From: Bacilli bacterium
Lineage (GTDB): Bacteria > Bacillota_I > Bacilli_A > RF39 > UBA660
Assembly: GCA_022791775.1 (NCBI GenBank)
Contig: JAAVZT010000001.1
Coordinates: 1-46,480 of the forward strand
DNA: 46,480 nucleotides
Reading direction: 5' to 3'
A program made the position numbers and the translations under genes. Every line of letters begins with the position of its first letter. Position 1 is the stretch's first letter. Of this stretch, positions 38,229-46,480 are shown piece by piece. Below the pieces are notes generated by a model. The model saw only the letters and a list, made by a program, of their open reading frames with translations, ran no database searches and was not told the origin of the DNA.

Positions 38229-39416
38229 CTAAGCTGCAAAATGAAATGTATCTCTCGCAATCATAATCTCTTCATCAGTCGGGATGACATAAACAGGAAT
38301 TTTTGAATCGTTTGCCGAAATTTTACCTTCATTTTGATCTTTAAATCCAGCGATTTTCTCATTTTGTTCCTCGTCTAATTTAATATCTAAGAATTCCAAT
38401 CTTTTTAATATTTCTTTTCTAGCGATAGCGCTATTTTCTCCAATTCCAGCTGTAAATACAATGGCATCGCAACCTTGTAGTTTAAAATAATACTTGGCAA
38501 TGTAATCGACTACACGTTCAATAAACATCTGAAATGCTAATATACTTTTCTCATCATTATTCTTTATTTGGTCACATATATCACGCATATCACTTTTTCC
38601 ACAAATTCCTAATAAACCACTTTGCTTGTTTAAAATCGTCTCAATTTCTGCTAAAGATATTTTTTCTTTTTCAATCATATAAGATAGCATGGATGCATCA
38701 ATATCTCCAGAACGAGTACCCATGATTAACCCAGCATTTGGCGTAAAGCCCATAGAAGTATCCACACATTTTCCATTTTCTACCGCACTTATACTTGCTC
38801 CAGATCCAATATGACAAATAATTAATTTATTCTTTTCTGGATATAAATGATTCATTTTTTCTGCAATATATTTATGACTTGTACCATGCATTCCATATTT
38901 TCTTACTTGATATTTTTCATACCATTTTAGAGGTACAGCATATAAAAATGTCTCTTTGGCCATGGTTTGATGAAAGGAAGTATCAAATACAGCCACTTGA
39001 ATTGCATTTGGAATTACAGTTTTTGCTGATTTAATTCCTGTAATTGCAGGAGGATTATGTAAAGGTGCTAAACTACTCAATTCTTCCATTTTATTTATTA
39101 CCTCATCTGTAATGATAACACTGTTTTTAAATACTTCTCCACCATGAACTACACGATGGCCAATCGCTTTGATTTCTTGTAAATCATTTACAATTTGGTT
39201 TTTTACTAATTCTTCAATTAACAAATTAAGAGCCTCTTTATGATCTTTTATGTCTACTGTTTTTTTGATTTTTTGTTGATTTATGGAAAGTGTATAAAAA
39301 CTTTCTCCGATTCCTATTCTTTCAAATGTTCCTGATATTAATTTTTTTTCTTCTGGCATTTCAAAAGCTGTAAATTTTAAAGAAGAGCTACCAGCATTTA
39401 TTGATAATATTTTCAA
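38229..39416 (-). CDS. ackA: Acetate kinase
   Basis: AckA interconverts acetyl phosphate and acetate with ATP, the last step of fermentative acetate production. The 395 residues show MKILSINAGSSSLKF, GHRVVHGG, PLHNPPAI, AVFDTSFHQTM, YGMHGTSHKYI, IICHIGSGASI, MGFTPNAGLIMGTRSGDID and VFTAGIGENS. The start is TTG at 39416, placed after GAGGTGAA. No pta gene is adjacent. It suggests a fermentative, probably gut-dwelling life. Confidence 0.97.
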   Translation of the reverse strand: MKILSINAGSSSLKFTAFEMPEEKKLISGTFERIGIGESFYTLSINQQKIKKTVDIKDHKEALNLLIEELVKNQIVNDLQEIKAIGHRVVHGGEVFKNSVIITDEVINKMEELSSLAPLHNPPAITGIKSAKTVIPNAIQVAVFDTSFHQTMAKETFLYAVPLKWYEKYQVRKYGMHGTSHKYIAEKMNHLYPEKNKLIICHIGSGASISAVENGKCVDTSMGFTPNAGLIMGTRSGDIDASMLSYMIEKEKISLAEIETILNKQSGLLGICGKSDMRDICDQIKNNDEKSILAFQMFIERVVDYIAKYYFKLQGCDAIVFTAGIGENSAIARKEILKRLEFLDIKLDEEQNEKIAGFKDQNEGKISANDSKIPVYVIPTDEEIMIARDTFHFAA

Positions 39417-39463
39417 ATTTATTCACCTCGTAATAATATTATACAAAAAAAAAAGAATTTTTA

Positions 39464-39658
39464 CTATTCTCTTTTACCATAACGATGAGCTAAAGTCATT
39501 TGGCTTTTGGCAGCACTTTCATCAATATTCATTTCTCGTCGCCGATTTGTTTCTAAATTATAGCCATAATCATTACAGCATTCTTGAATTTTACGTTCTA
39601 ATTCATTTTGATATTGACCATCATAACTTTTATAATAATAGGAAATATGTTTTCGCAT
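39464..39658 (-). CDS. Small hypothetical protein, 64 aa
   Basis: A 64-residue, Tyr- and Glu-rich hydrophilic protein begins MRKHISYYYKSYDGQYQNEL and ends AHRYGKRE. It has no membrane segment and two adjacent cysteines. AGGTGATAAA precedes the ATG. I do not recognise a family. It lies upstream of ackA on the same strand and is separated from it by a weak A/T hairpin. The DUF1540 gene diverges from it across a 65-base gap. Confidence 0.55.
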   Translation of the reverse strand: MRKHISYYYKSYDGQYQNELERKIQECCNDYGYNLETNRRREMNIDESAAKSQMTLAHRYGKRE

Positions 39659-39723
39659 TTTATCACCTATTTCTATTATGTATAATTTATATAGATTTAT
39701 TCATATTAAAAATGGGTGATAGA

Positions 39724-39876
39724 ATGAAAGAAGAATATTTTAATCAAAGAATTGGTTGTGATGTAAAAGAATGCAAATATCATGATAAAAAAGAAAACCA
39801 TTGTACATTAGGACAAATTTTGGTCAGTGGTTCTTCGAAGAAAGCACATACATTTTGTGATAGTTTTGAAAAATAA
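39724..39876 (+). CDS. DUF1540 domain protein, 50 aa
   Basis: The start at 39724 follows GGGTGATAG. The 50 residues show the DUF1540 pattern: GCDVKECKYHDKKENHCTLGQI then AHTFCDSF, with four cysteines likely to bind a metal. Proteins of this family are common in clostridia and bacilli; some are linked with sporulation, but the function is unknown. A bidirectional terminator lies directly after. Confidence 0.8.
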   Translation: MKEEYFNQRIGCDVKECKYHDKKENHCTLGQILVSGSSKKAHTFCDSFEK

Positions 39877-39906
39877 TATGATAGTTTTAACTATCATATT
39901 TTTTAT
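39876..39906. terminator. Bidirectional terminator between DUF1540 and thiI genes
   Basis: ATATGATAGTT and AACTATCATAT form an 11-bp stem around TT, with T on the plus side and A/T on the other. It serves the two converging genes. Confidence 0.75.
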
Positions 39907-41090
39907 AATAAATCGTTATAAATAGATTCTTCTTTTTCTATGTGGACAATCTCGTGTTGTTCGATTGCTTCTTTTATTAATTCTTCATAAGGAAAACATT
40001 TTTCAAACTCTTCACATTTTTTAATTTCTGGATTAATGATCGGATGTTCTGGAACAAAAATAGTACAACAATCTTCATATGGCAAAATACTTGTTTGGTA
40101 AGTTCCTATTTTTTCAGCAAGCTTTATAATTTCTAATTTATCAAAACAAGCTAAAGGTCGAATGACGGGAATTTGAACAACTTGATTGATGGCATTCATA
40201 CTGGTAAGGGTTTGACTTGCTACTTGGCCAATTGACTCTCCGTTTACTATTATTTTACATTTTCTTTGTTTCGCTATTCGTTCGCTAATGCGATACATCA
40301 TTCGTCGCATGATTGTAATGAGGTATTCATGTGGAATATTTTTGTAAATAGATTCTTGAATTTCTGTAAAGTTGACAATGTGTAACACACACGTATTTTG
40401 ATATTTTTTTAATATTTTCGCTAAACTTTGTACTTTATTTTTCGCTTCCTGGGATGTATGAGGTGGACTTTCAAAATAAATTGCCTCTATTTTTACACCT
40501 CGTTTCATAGTCAAATATCCTGCGACAGGAGAATCGATTCCTCCACTGAGCATCAAAAGTCCCTTTCCAAGGGTACCCACTGGATAACCACCTAATCCTT
40601 TTCTTTTTTCAATATATAAATATGCTTTTTCTAATCGGATTTCAACATGAATAGTAACTTCTGGATGATGTACATCAACACTTGTTCCAGTTTTTTCTTT
40701 TAAAACTAGACCTCCTAATCTTTTACTTATTTCAGGACTTTTTAGAGGATAATTTTTATTGCTTCTTTTTGTTTCGACTTTAAATGTATTGAAGGTTATA
40801 TTTTGAATCATCACTTTCAAAGCGTCTTCTATCCTTTTTTGGTTATGATCATCTAATTCATATCCGATAATTATTTCATGAATTCCAAAGATACATTGGA
40901 GCTTTTCTACGACTTTATCAAAATTATTTTGGTTACAATAAAGAAACATTCTTCCTGTATCATAAATAATATTTACCTCTTCTTTCACAAGAGCTTGGGT
41001 AATATTATCTTTTAAAGTTCTTAAAAACAAACCAATGTTATCTTTTTTTGTAGTCATTTCCCCATATTTTATTATGATTAGTTTTTTCAT
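39903..41090 (-). CDS. thiI: tRNA 4-thiouridine synthase ThiI
   Basis: ThiI thiolates uridine 8 of tRNA. The 395 residues begin MKKLIIIKYGEMTTKKDNIG, continue with a ferredoxin-like and THUMP region, then a PP-loop ATP site (MLSGGIDSPVAGYL), and end with a short C-terminus without a rhodanese domain, as in Bacillus. Sulfur is therefore expected from the adjacent NifS. I start at the ATG at 41090, six bases after AGGTG. A hairpin separates it from nifS. Confidence 0.95.
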   Translation of the reverse strand: MKKLIIIKYGEMTTKKDNIGLFLRTLKDNITQALVKEEVNIIYDTGRMFLYCNQNNFDKVVEKLQCIFGIHEIIIGYELDDHNQKRIEDALKVMIQNITFNTFKVETKRSNKNYPLKSPEISKRLGGLVLKEKTGTSVDVHHPEVTIHVEIRLEKAYLYIEKRKGLGGYPVGTLGKGLLMLSGGIDSPVAGYLTMKRGVKIEAIYFESPPHTSQEAKNKVQSLAKILKKYQNTCVLHIVNFTEIQESIYKNIPHEYLITIMRRMMYRISERIAKQRKCKIIVNGESIGQVASQTLTSMNAINQVVQIPVIRPLACFDKLEIIKLAEKIGTYQTSILPYEDCCTIFVPEHPIINPEIKKCEEFEKCFPYEELIKEAIEQHEIVHIEKEESIYNDLL

Positions 41091-41123
41091 TGTTTTCACC
41101 TGATTTTTATTATATTTAATTTT

Positions 41124-41148
41124 ATAAAAAAAAGCAATCTCTTGCTTC
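41124..41148 (-). terminator. Terminator between nifS and thiI
   Basis: On the minus strand AAGCAA-gaga-TTGCTT is followed by eight T. It may reduce thiI transcription relative to nifS. Confidence 0.7.
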
Positions 41149-41149
41149 T

Positions 41150-42280
41150 TTAATCAGTTAATTCATTTAATTTGTGATAAATTGTTTTAAAATAGCTTAA
41201 AAATCGATTAATTTCATCAGTGGTTGTTATATATGAAAGACTAATGCGAATGGAGCTCATGGCTCTTTTTTTATCATTGTAAATGGCCATTATACTAGTA
41301 GAAAGCTCTCCGCTTGCACAGGCTGTATTAGTACTTACATAGATTTCATATTCTTCTAAGGCATGAATTAAAGTTTCAGGACGAATATTTTTTAAGCTTA
41401 TATTTAAAATCTGAGGAATAGAATATTTTGTCTGATTCAGTATAATTCCATCTAATTTTTGAAATTCTCCTACTATTTTCTCGTTTAAACGACGCACAAA
41501 ATTCTCTCTTTTGTCTAAATCAGTTAACGCTAAGCGTAAAGCTTTTGAAAAAGATACAATTAATGGTACTGCTGGAGTTCCAGGTTTTAATTCATTACTT
41601 TTTCCACTTCCATAAATTAATGGAACAATTTTTACTCGACTATTTTTATAAAATAAACCGATTCCTTTTGGTCCAAATATTTTATGAGCTGTAATACTAG
41701 CCATATCTACATCATGAAAATTAACAGGTATTTTTCCTACTGCTTGGGTCATATCACTATGAAATAAAGTATTTGAATTTTCTTTTTTTATGATTTGGCG
41801 AATCATTTTTAAAGGTTGACGAATTCCTACTTCACTGTTCACAGCACAAATGCTTACTAAAATCGTATCTTCACGCATTTTATTTTTTAAATCATCAAAA
41901 TCGATTAATCCTTCTTCGTCATTATTGACATAACTTATATAAAAACCATTTTGTTCTAAATATTCACATATTTTATAGATGGATGGGTGTTCTAATTTTG
42001 ATACAATAATGTGATGACCTTTGTGTTGATTTGCTAAACAAGCTCCAATTAAAGCCATATTATTGGACTCCGTTGCTCCACTGGTAAATGTAATCTCACT
42101 TTCTAAAACATTAAACAATTCACTAATTTGTTTTATAGCAGTATTCATTAATGTTTTGGATTTCACACCCAAACTATGCAAACTATTTGGATTCCCTATA
42201 AAATCTTTCGTTGCTTTCAAATAGGATTCTAAAACATCATAACTTACAGGGGTCGTTGCACTATAATCTAAGTATATCAT
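41150..42280 (-). CDS. nifS: Cysteine desulfurase (NifS-type, partner of ThiI)
   Basis: The PLP enzyme removes sulfur from cysteine. The 376 residues show IYLDYSATTPVS, FTSGATESNNMALIGA, SDMTQAVGKIPV, ITAHKIFGPKGIGLF with the PLP lysine, and the catalytic Cys in STNTACASGELS. The short Cys loop indicates class I. Position between ezrA and thiI equals Bacillus NifZ, which supplies sulfur for tRNA s4U8. Its start overlaps the stop of the HAD gene (ATGA). Confidence 0.95.
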   Translation of the reverse strand: MIYLDYSATTPVSYDVLESYLKATKDFIGNPNSLHSLGVKSKTLMNTAIKQISELFNVLESEITFTSGATESNNMALIGACLANQHKGHHIIVSKLEHPSIYKICEYLEQNGFYISYVNNDEEGLIDFDDLKNKMREDTILVSICAVNSEVGIRQPLKMIRQIIKKENSNTLFHSDMTQAVGKIPVNFHDVDMASITAHKIFGPKGIGLFYKNSRVKIVPLIYGSGKSNELKPGTPAVPLIVSFSKALRLALTDLDKRENFVRRLNEKIVGEFQKLDGIILNQTKYSIPQILNISLKNIRPETLIHALEEYEIYVSTNTACASGELSTSIMAIYNDKKRAMSSIRISLSYITTTDEINRFLSYFKTIYHKLNELTD

Positions 42281-42858
42281 TGAGGGGATTCTCCTTCTAT
42301 TAATAATTTGTAAATTTCACGCCAATTTTTTACGCGCAAAATTCCATACTGAGCTAATTCTTCATTGGAATAGCTCTCATTATGTTTTTGATTTAATAAC
42401 AGTTTAATTTTACCATATCCGTCTTTTAGATTGGACACTTTGTCATCAATTTTCACATCGCACATGATTAAATCTTTTGAACTTGTCAAAATAATTTTTT
42501 TCGGATCGATATATGGCATATTTTTTAAGATCCATTCATATTTATATTTTGCTTGAATGGAACATGCTAATGGTTTTCTTTTATCTATAAAAGCACTACA
42601 AATATAGATATCATAATATTTATTTAATTCTTGAATCACTTCAATGGCATCTGGTATTAAATGACTTTTTTCATACACATTTATGTTTTGATAAAAATAG
42701 TCTAGGTATTTGCTATTTTCTTCTGGTGTTAAAATATTCGATACATAATATTCTTTGACATCTTTTGGACGATAATTTGTGTGTAAATACTCATTTAAAG
42801 CCTCTAGATAACCCCCACTCACAATTGTTTCATCTAAATCAATCATAATCTTTTTCAT
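42277..42858 (-). CDS. HAD-family 5'(3')-deoxyribonucleotidase-like protein
   Basis: The 193-residue protein begins MKKIMIDLDETIVSGGYLEA (HAD motif I, D-x-D), followed by a helical cap, YDIYICSAFIDKR (motif II Ser in CSA), IILTSSKDLI, and MCDVKIDDKV (motif III/IV). This matches the small NT5C-type nucleotidases. They release phosphate from nucleotides and may limit dNTP pools. A start six codons upstream (MESRKR) overlaps the ezrA end and is less likely. It is translated with nifS, though no functional link is obvious. Confidence 0.78.
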   Translation of the reverse strand: MKKIMIDLDETIVSGGYLEALNEYLHTNYRPKDVKEYYVSNILTPEENSKYLDYFYQNINVYEKSHLIPDAIEVIQELNKYYDIYICSAFIDKRKPLACSIQAKYKYEWILKNMPYIDPKKIILTSSKDLIMCDVKIDDKVSNLKDGYGKIKLLLNQKHNESYSNEELAQYGILRVKNWREIYKLLIEGESPQ

Positions 42859-42865
42859 TCTTTTT

Positions 42866-44584
42866 CTACTCTCCATATTCTTCCATTAGCCTTTTATGAA
42901 TTCCTGGTTCTAATATATTAATTGCTGCAATAGCATTTTCTAAGGATATTTTAAAATTACCTTTATAAAATGCATTTTCTGCTTTCGTTAATCCCAAATC
43001 TATGTCTTTGTTGACTGGTCGATAACGGTTACCATATACAATTGCTGTTTCAGCCATTTTAGCTGTTTTAATTGTTTCTTTTGTTGTATTGTATAGTTTT
43101 AAAACTAAGTCTCTCGCGGTATCTACTCGAGTATTTAATACTTTAATTGAGATTGGTGTTTTTTCTAACTCATTTACCATATTAGCAATTGCTTCGGTTG
43201 CTTCACTTAATTCCACAAAGTATTTTTTTGGAATAACTGGTAATTTATAACTTTTCATTTGTTCTTTTGATTTATTTAAGATAATTTTTATTTCATCTAG
43301 TTGTTCCCTTGCTCTTAATTCGTCCTCTTTTAGACTTCCTAATGTGCGAAGAGCTGTTTCTAATTTTTCTTCTGTGTGAGATAACTTAGCATTTAATATT
43401 TCCATTTGTTTGGCTAAATGACTAAAACTGTGGCGATGTGCTCGATGTAATTCAATTACTTCATCATATTTATGACGTACACTTTCTAACTCATTTTTTA
43501 TCTCATCAATGACAACTACATCTTCATCATTTAGATCATAACTATATTTTATATCATCTAATTTATTGATTAGTTTATTATTTATTTTTGTTAATTTTGT
43601 TACCTTCATAAGTAAGCTTCTTTGATAATCATCAAATATTTTACGGGCAATGCGTTCTTTATCAAAATCATTGTATAGAGAATCAAAGTATTCGACCATG
43701 GTTTTTAATTCAAAGGTAGAATCTTCAATATTTAGTACATTTAATCGTTGAAATATATCTGTAATTTTTTTATTACTTTCGGTTAAATTATAAGGTAAAT
43801 TTAAAAATTCTAGGTTATAGCCTTCTTTTTTCATTTTTTCATAAATGCCATTAATTTCTTTCATTTTTTTAGGAATTAATATTTTACCCATTGCGATTAT
43901 TTCTGGAGCTTCATCAATTACCAATTCTAAATTTCCAATTGTATCATCAATGGCTTTTACAATCTTCCCTACTTCTTGATAGGCATTTTTATCCATCGAT
44001 AGTTCAAACGCACCAAATAATTTATCAATATTTTCGAATTGTAAATCCAATGGCGAAGCGACAATTTGATATTTTGCTTTATTATTTTGATATTTATTGC
44101 GAATCTCACGATAATGCGCTTTTAATTTGGTAATAGTTTCTCGATTACGTTCTTCACTTAAGGTAATTTCTTTCATTTCCTCTAACAGAAAATTAGATTT
44201 TGTTTTAACGTAATAAATATCTAATTCGGCTTCTGCTAACTTCTTTTTTAACTCTTTATATTTTTTTTCTTGAAATAGCTCTTCAATTTCAATTAATTGG
44301 TCCGTAATTTTTGGAACTTCTAGGTCACGCATTTCTTTAAATCTTCGCTGCCATTCTTGAAATAATTCCTGCATATCTGCATTATTAACCAGTGGTTCTA
44401 CTTTATTTAGTTCTGAAACTACTGCCGCAGAAATAATTAAATTTTTATCTCGTTCTAATTCACTGATTTCTTTTTGATATTTCTTTTTATCCTTTTTATT
44501 TAGTAAGTTCAAGACTATGACAATTGTAACGATTGTAAAAATATAATATGCGATTCCCAGTAACACGAATGTAGATTGCGACAT
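42866..44584 (-). CDS. ezrA: Septation ring regulator EzrA
   Basis: EzrA is a membrane-anchored protein that limits FtsZ ring formation and helps place PBPs. The 572 residues show an N-terminal membrane helix (about 6-23) with the protein inside the cell, followed by four spectrin-like coiled-coil repeats. The family motif LFQEWQRRFKEM appears near residue 78. The size matches Bacillus EzrA (562). I start at the ATG at 44584, after AGGAAGTG; two further starts lie three and two codons upstream. The ezrA-nifS-thiI order is conserved with Bacillus. Confidence 0.93.
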   Translation of the reverse strand: MSQSTFVLLGIAYYIFTIVTIVIVLNLLNKKDKKKYQKEISELERDKNLIISAAVVSELNKVEPLVNNADMQELFQEWQRRFKEMRDLEVPKITDQLIEIEELFQEKKYKELKKKLAEAELDIYYVKTKSNFLLEEMKEITLSEERNRETITKLKAHYREIRNKYQNNKAKYQIVASPLDLQFENIDKLFGAFELSMDKNAYQEVGKIVKAIDDTIGNLELVIDEAPEIIAMGKILIPKKMKEINGIYEKMKKEGYNLEFLNLPYNLTESNKKITDIFQRLNVLNIEDSTFELKTMVEYFDSLYNDFDKERIARKIFDDYQRSLLMKVTKLTKINNKLINKLDDIKYSYDLNDEDVVVIDEIKNELESVRHKYDEVIELHRAHRHSFSHLAKQMEILNAKLSHTEEKLETALRTLGSLKEDELRAREQLDEIKIILNKSKEQMKSYKLPVIPKKYFVELSEATEAIANMVNELEKTPISIKVLNTRVDTARDLVLKLYNTTKETIKTAKMAETAIVYGNRYRPVNKDIDLGLTKAENAFYKGNFKISLENAIAAINILEPGIHKRLMEEYGE

Positions 44585-44672
44585 TTTCATCACTTCCTAG
44601 CCTTAGTATTATTTTATCATAATTTGTCAATTATGGCGAAAAAAAGAAACTATAAGCTACTTTTTTTTATTG

Positions 44673-44699
44673 AAAAAAATCAAGAATTTTCTTGATTTT
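44673..44699 (-). terminator. Terminator after the LURP-one-like gene
   Basis: On the minus strand AAATCAAG-aaaatt-CTTGATTT is followed by T. The stop of the upstream gene lies in the first arm. Confidence 0.75.
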
Positions 44700-45444
44700 A
44701 ATGATTTCTCATTCTTTGTCTTCTTCGTTCACTTTCTAAGCGATAGATTATCGAAGCAATGGCACTGCCGATGACTTCTTCTTTCGAAATATTTTGACGA
44801 AGAATTATATCTGCATTTCCTGCACTACCAAATGGGGCTGATTTTACTTCACCTATGTTCTGTCCATTTTTTAATACACGATATTCGGGAATATAAAAAT
44901 TACCTTTTATGTCTAAATCGCTGGTAGCAAAATTGTCATTTTGAATCTGATAAGACACTCCATTTAAGTTAATGTCATAATATCCAGAATAATGGCCATA
45001 ACCTGATTTTTTAATGCTTCCTACTACTTCATGATATGGATCATAAATGAGATAACTTGGTACTCCATATTTTTGTTTTATTTTGTATATAACATGTCCA
45101 GCCTGATCACTAATATATAGCCTTTGTTCATAGTATGTTCTTTTCTTCATTCGTATATATAAATTTACTGCTTGATCTTTAATCCTTATATAATTTTGTT
45201 TATCTGGGATTTTCATTTCTAAATAAGCCATTTGTTTTTGATCTATTTTCTGATCTCTTTTTGATTCATCTTGAAATAAGATGAGTAGAATCATTACAAT
45301 ATAGAAAATAATATAAAATATTGTTATTCCTATCGGAATGTCTTTGATTGCAAAGCTATCGGCTTGTAAAAATATAATAGCAGTAATAAGATACAAAAAT
45401 GGAGTTAAGATTGTTATTCCCAAAGCATTTAATATTTTACGCAT
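44698..45444 (-). CDS. Membrane protein with LURP-one/Tubby-like domain
   Basis: The 248-residue protein has two membrane helices (about 9-28 and 38-58), then a beta-rich domain (about 75-235) resembling the LURP-one/DUF567 fold: YYEQRLYISDQAGHVIYKIK, YDPYHEVVGSIKK, GYYDINLNGVSY and IGEVKSAPFG. Such domains have a Tubby-like barrel and may bind phospholipids or DNA; the bacterial function is unknown. AGGAGG lies ten bases before the ATG. Its start overlaps the end of the 160-aa membrane protein. Confidence 0.6.
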   Translation of the reverse strand: MRKILNALGITILTPFLYLITAIIFLQADSFAIKDIPIGITIFYIIFYIVMILLILFQDESKRDQKIDQKQMAYLEMKIPDKQNYIRIKDQAVNLYIRMKKRTYYEQRLYISDQAGHVIYKIKQKYGVPSYLIYDPYHEVVGSIKKSGYGHYSGYYDINLNGVSYQIQNDNFATSDLDIKGNFYIPEYRVLKNGQNIGEVKSAPFGSAGNADIILRQNISKEEVIGSAIASIIYRLESERRRQRMRNH

Positions 45445-45919
45445 TCTTTTGAACCTCCTTGAATGATTTTATTATTTTAATGATAATTGTTAAAAATCCG
45501 ATGAAAAGAAATATAGACCCTAAACATATCATAGGAAACTCTTTTGGATTTGATTGACAACCTAAATAGATTGCTAAACTTCCCATTAAGGTACAAGTTA
45601 TTCCTAAATAGATTGGCAAAAAGAATAAGTATTTTTTTTCTCTTTTTCGAGATTCTACCTCTATTTCAAATTGCTTTTTTTCTTTTTCTGTATATCGTTT
45701 GATATATTTTGCTTGATTTTTCCAACTATCATATAGAAATAATGTAATTCCAAAGAAAATCCAACATATTATTATTAAGACAAAATATAAAGGTATGTTT
45801 TGGTTGTCAGTCGTTAAAATGGCGTATAATACAAGCAAAAAATTTAAAAAGAAACCAAACAAAAGATAAATTCCTGCTTGAATTTCTGATTGGGTCCACT
45901 TGTTCATTTTTTGTTTCAT
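45437..45919 (-). CDS. Four-helix membrane protein, unknown
   Basis: The 160-residue protein has two pairs of hydrophobic helices (about 15-35, 42-62, 98-118 and 128-152), separated by a strongly basic and acidic linker (YIKRYTEKEKKQFEIEVESR). AAGGATG precedes the ATG. It overlaps the next gene by eight bases, and the previous surface-protein gene ends 15 bases upstream, so the three are probably one operon. I do not recognise a family. Confidence 0.6.
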   Translation of the reverse strand: MKQKMNKWTQSEIQAGIYLLFGFFLNFLLVLYAILTTDNQNIPLYFVLIIICWIFFGITLFLYDSWKNQAKYIKRYTEKEKKQFEIEVESRKREKKYLFFLPIYLGITCTLMGSLAIYLGCQSNPKEFPMICLGSIFLFIGFLTIIIKIIKSFKEVQKNA

Positions 45920-45933
45920 ATTTTCATCCTTCT

Positions 45934-46480
45934 TTACAATGCTAAAACGATTCGATAACTTGATGATGTATTTATTCCACCATCATACCAGGAAAAAGCA
46001 AAGATTCCCGAACCTATTCCTGAGGCACTATTATAACCCCGTACAAAATATGGATATCGTTTTGATGGCATCCATGCTTCATTTTGATACCACGAACTTA
46101 TTTGTCTATTATTTTCATTTATTCGAAATGGTCCTAATTCCCCTGTGGCATCCCCTAATATACGCCGGTGAAATACACTATAATTATTAGCAAATGCATA
46201 ATTATCATAATACTTTGAATTTGGTAAATCAATTCCTTCTGTAAAATCTGAATCATTTTCTATTAATTTTCCATTAAATCCAGAATTATTTTCTTCTGAA
46301 TATCCACTGATTATTTTTCCTGCTTCATCAAGCATAATACCCATTACAAATTCATGAGCTCCTCCACTCATATCATATATTCCACTAATATTTCCTGTGG
46401 TACTTGCTAGATATCCTATATTTGTATTATATGGCTTGGTTACATTTTCTGTATTTCCTGTTTGATTACAAGTTTCATCA
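45934..46480 (-). CDS. Surface protein, C-terminal part (cut by the window edge)
   Basis: The reading frame continues unbroken to the right edge, so the N-terminus is missing; 181 residues are visible. It contains GYLASTTGNISGIYDMSGGA followed by H-E-F-V-M-G, ISSWYQNEAWMPS and a final FAFSWYDGG, S-S-Y-R-I-V-L-A-L. This pattern resembles FISUMP/formylglycine-enzyme-like lectin folds (G-N-V-x-E-W). Such domains are often found at the end of pilin-type or surface proteins of uncultured gut Firmicutes. It is transcribed ahead of the two membrane proteins. The function is unknown. Confidence 0.65.
   Translation of the reverse strand, partial: DETCNQTGNTENVTKPYNTNIGYLASTTGNISGIYDMSGGAHEFVMGIMLDEAGKIISGYSEENNSGFNGKLIENDSDFTEGIDLPNSKYYDNYAFANNYSVFHRRILGDATGELGPFRINENNRQISSWYQNEAWMPSKRYPYFVRGYNSASGIGSGIFAFSWYDGGINTSSSYRIVLAL

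Noticed and set aside
1-46480. Mycoplasma-type code (UGA = Trp)
   Set aside because: Genes end cleanly at TGA, tryptophans are TGG, and wall-synthesis genes are present.

Overview
The window looks like chromosomal DNA of a low-GC Bacilli-type Firmicute with a cell wall. It carries a class A penicillin-binding protein, PrsA, RodZ, GpsB, EzrA, RNase J and RNase Y. Local gene orders match Bacillus: rodZ-pgsA position-recA-rny, gpsB-rnpB-recU-ponA, ftsY-ylxM-ffh and ezrA-nifS-thiI. CotD-like and YjcZ-like genes behind SigK/SigE-style promoters suggest spore formation. Extreme A/T bias, several pseudopilins and repeated secreted modules recall uncultured gut Bacilli (RF39/Erysipelotrichales-like). 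The taxonomic placement is inference. UGA is used as a stop, so this is not the mycoplasma code.

Layout. 1-4.9 kb (minus): tRNA-Ala, rpoZ, a two-nuclease DUF2779 protein with a pseudopilin, argS. 4.9-10 kb: a spore-coat gene that appears cut in two by a 4.7-kb element holding a large serine recombinase, a NERD nuclease-like protein, a Fic protein and an ASCH/transglutaminase-like fusion. 10-13.1 kb (minus): pseudopilin-ftsY-ylxM-ffh, the SRP targeting operon. 13.2-20.3 kb: RNase J (plus), then gmk-like, exonuclease III, RNase Y, recA, a degenerate PgsA-like protein and rodZ (minus). 20.3-24.7 kb: rnpB and gpsB (minus) facing recU-ponA (plus). 24.7-29.0 kb (minus): nth, dnaD-like, cca, a nucleotidyltransferase and a C39-like peptidase. 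29.1-33.1 kb (plus): rpsD with a long leader, then two anchored surface proteins. 33.1-39.9 kb: a HerA-like ATPase, two tiny sporulation-type membrane proteins, prsA, recX, nrnA-like, ackA and small proteins. 39.9-46.5 kb (minus): thiI, nifS, a HAD nucleotidase, ezrA, two membrane proteins, and a surface protein cut by the window edge.

Main result. The CotD-like ORF at 9754-9984 ends just after the first half of a CotD protein. The small ORF at 4905-5057 resembles the second half. Joining them at a shared CA dinucleotide (TG on the plus strand, 9761-9762 and 5026-5027) restores one in-frame 114-residue CotD-like protein and removes exactly the recombinase-bearing segment. The arrangement resembles the skin element in sigK or SP-beta in spsM, which are excised during sporulation, but here the target is a coat gene. 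The recombinase operon also has its own promoter, an 11-codon leader peptide and an overlapping 13-bp inverted repeat, which suggests regulated expression.
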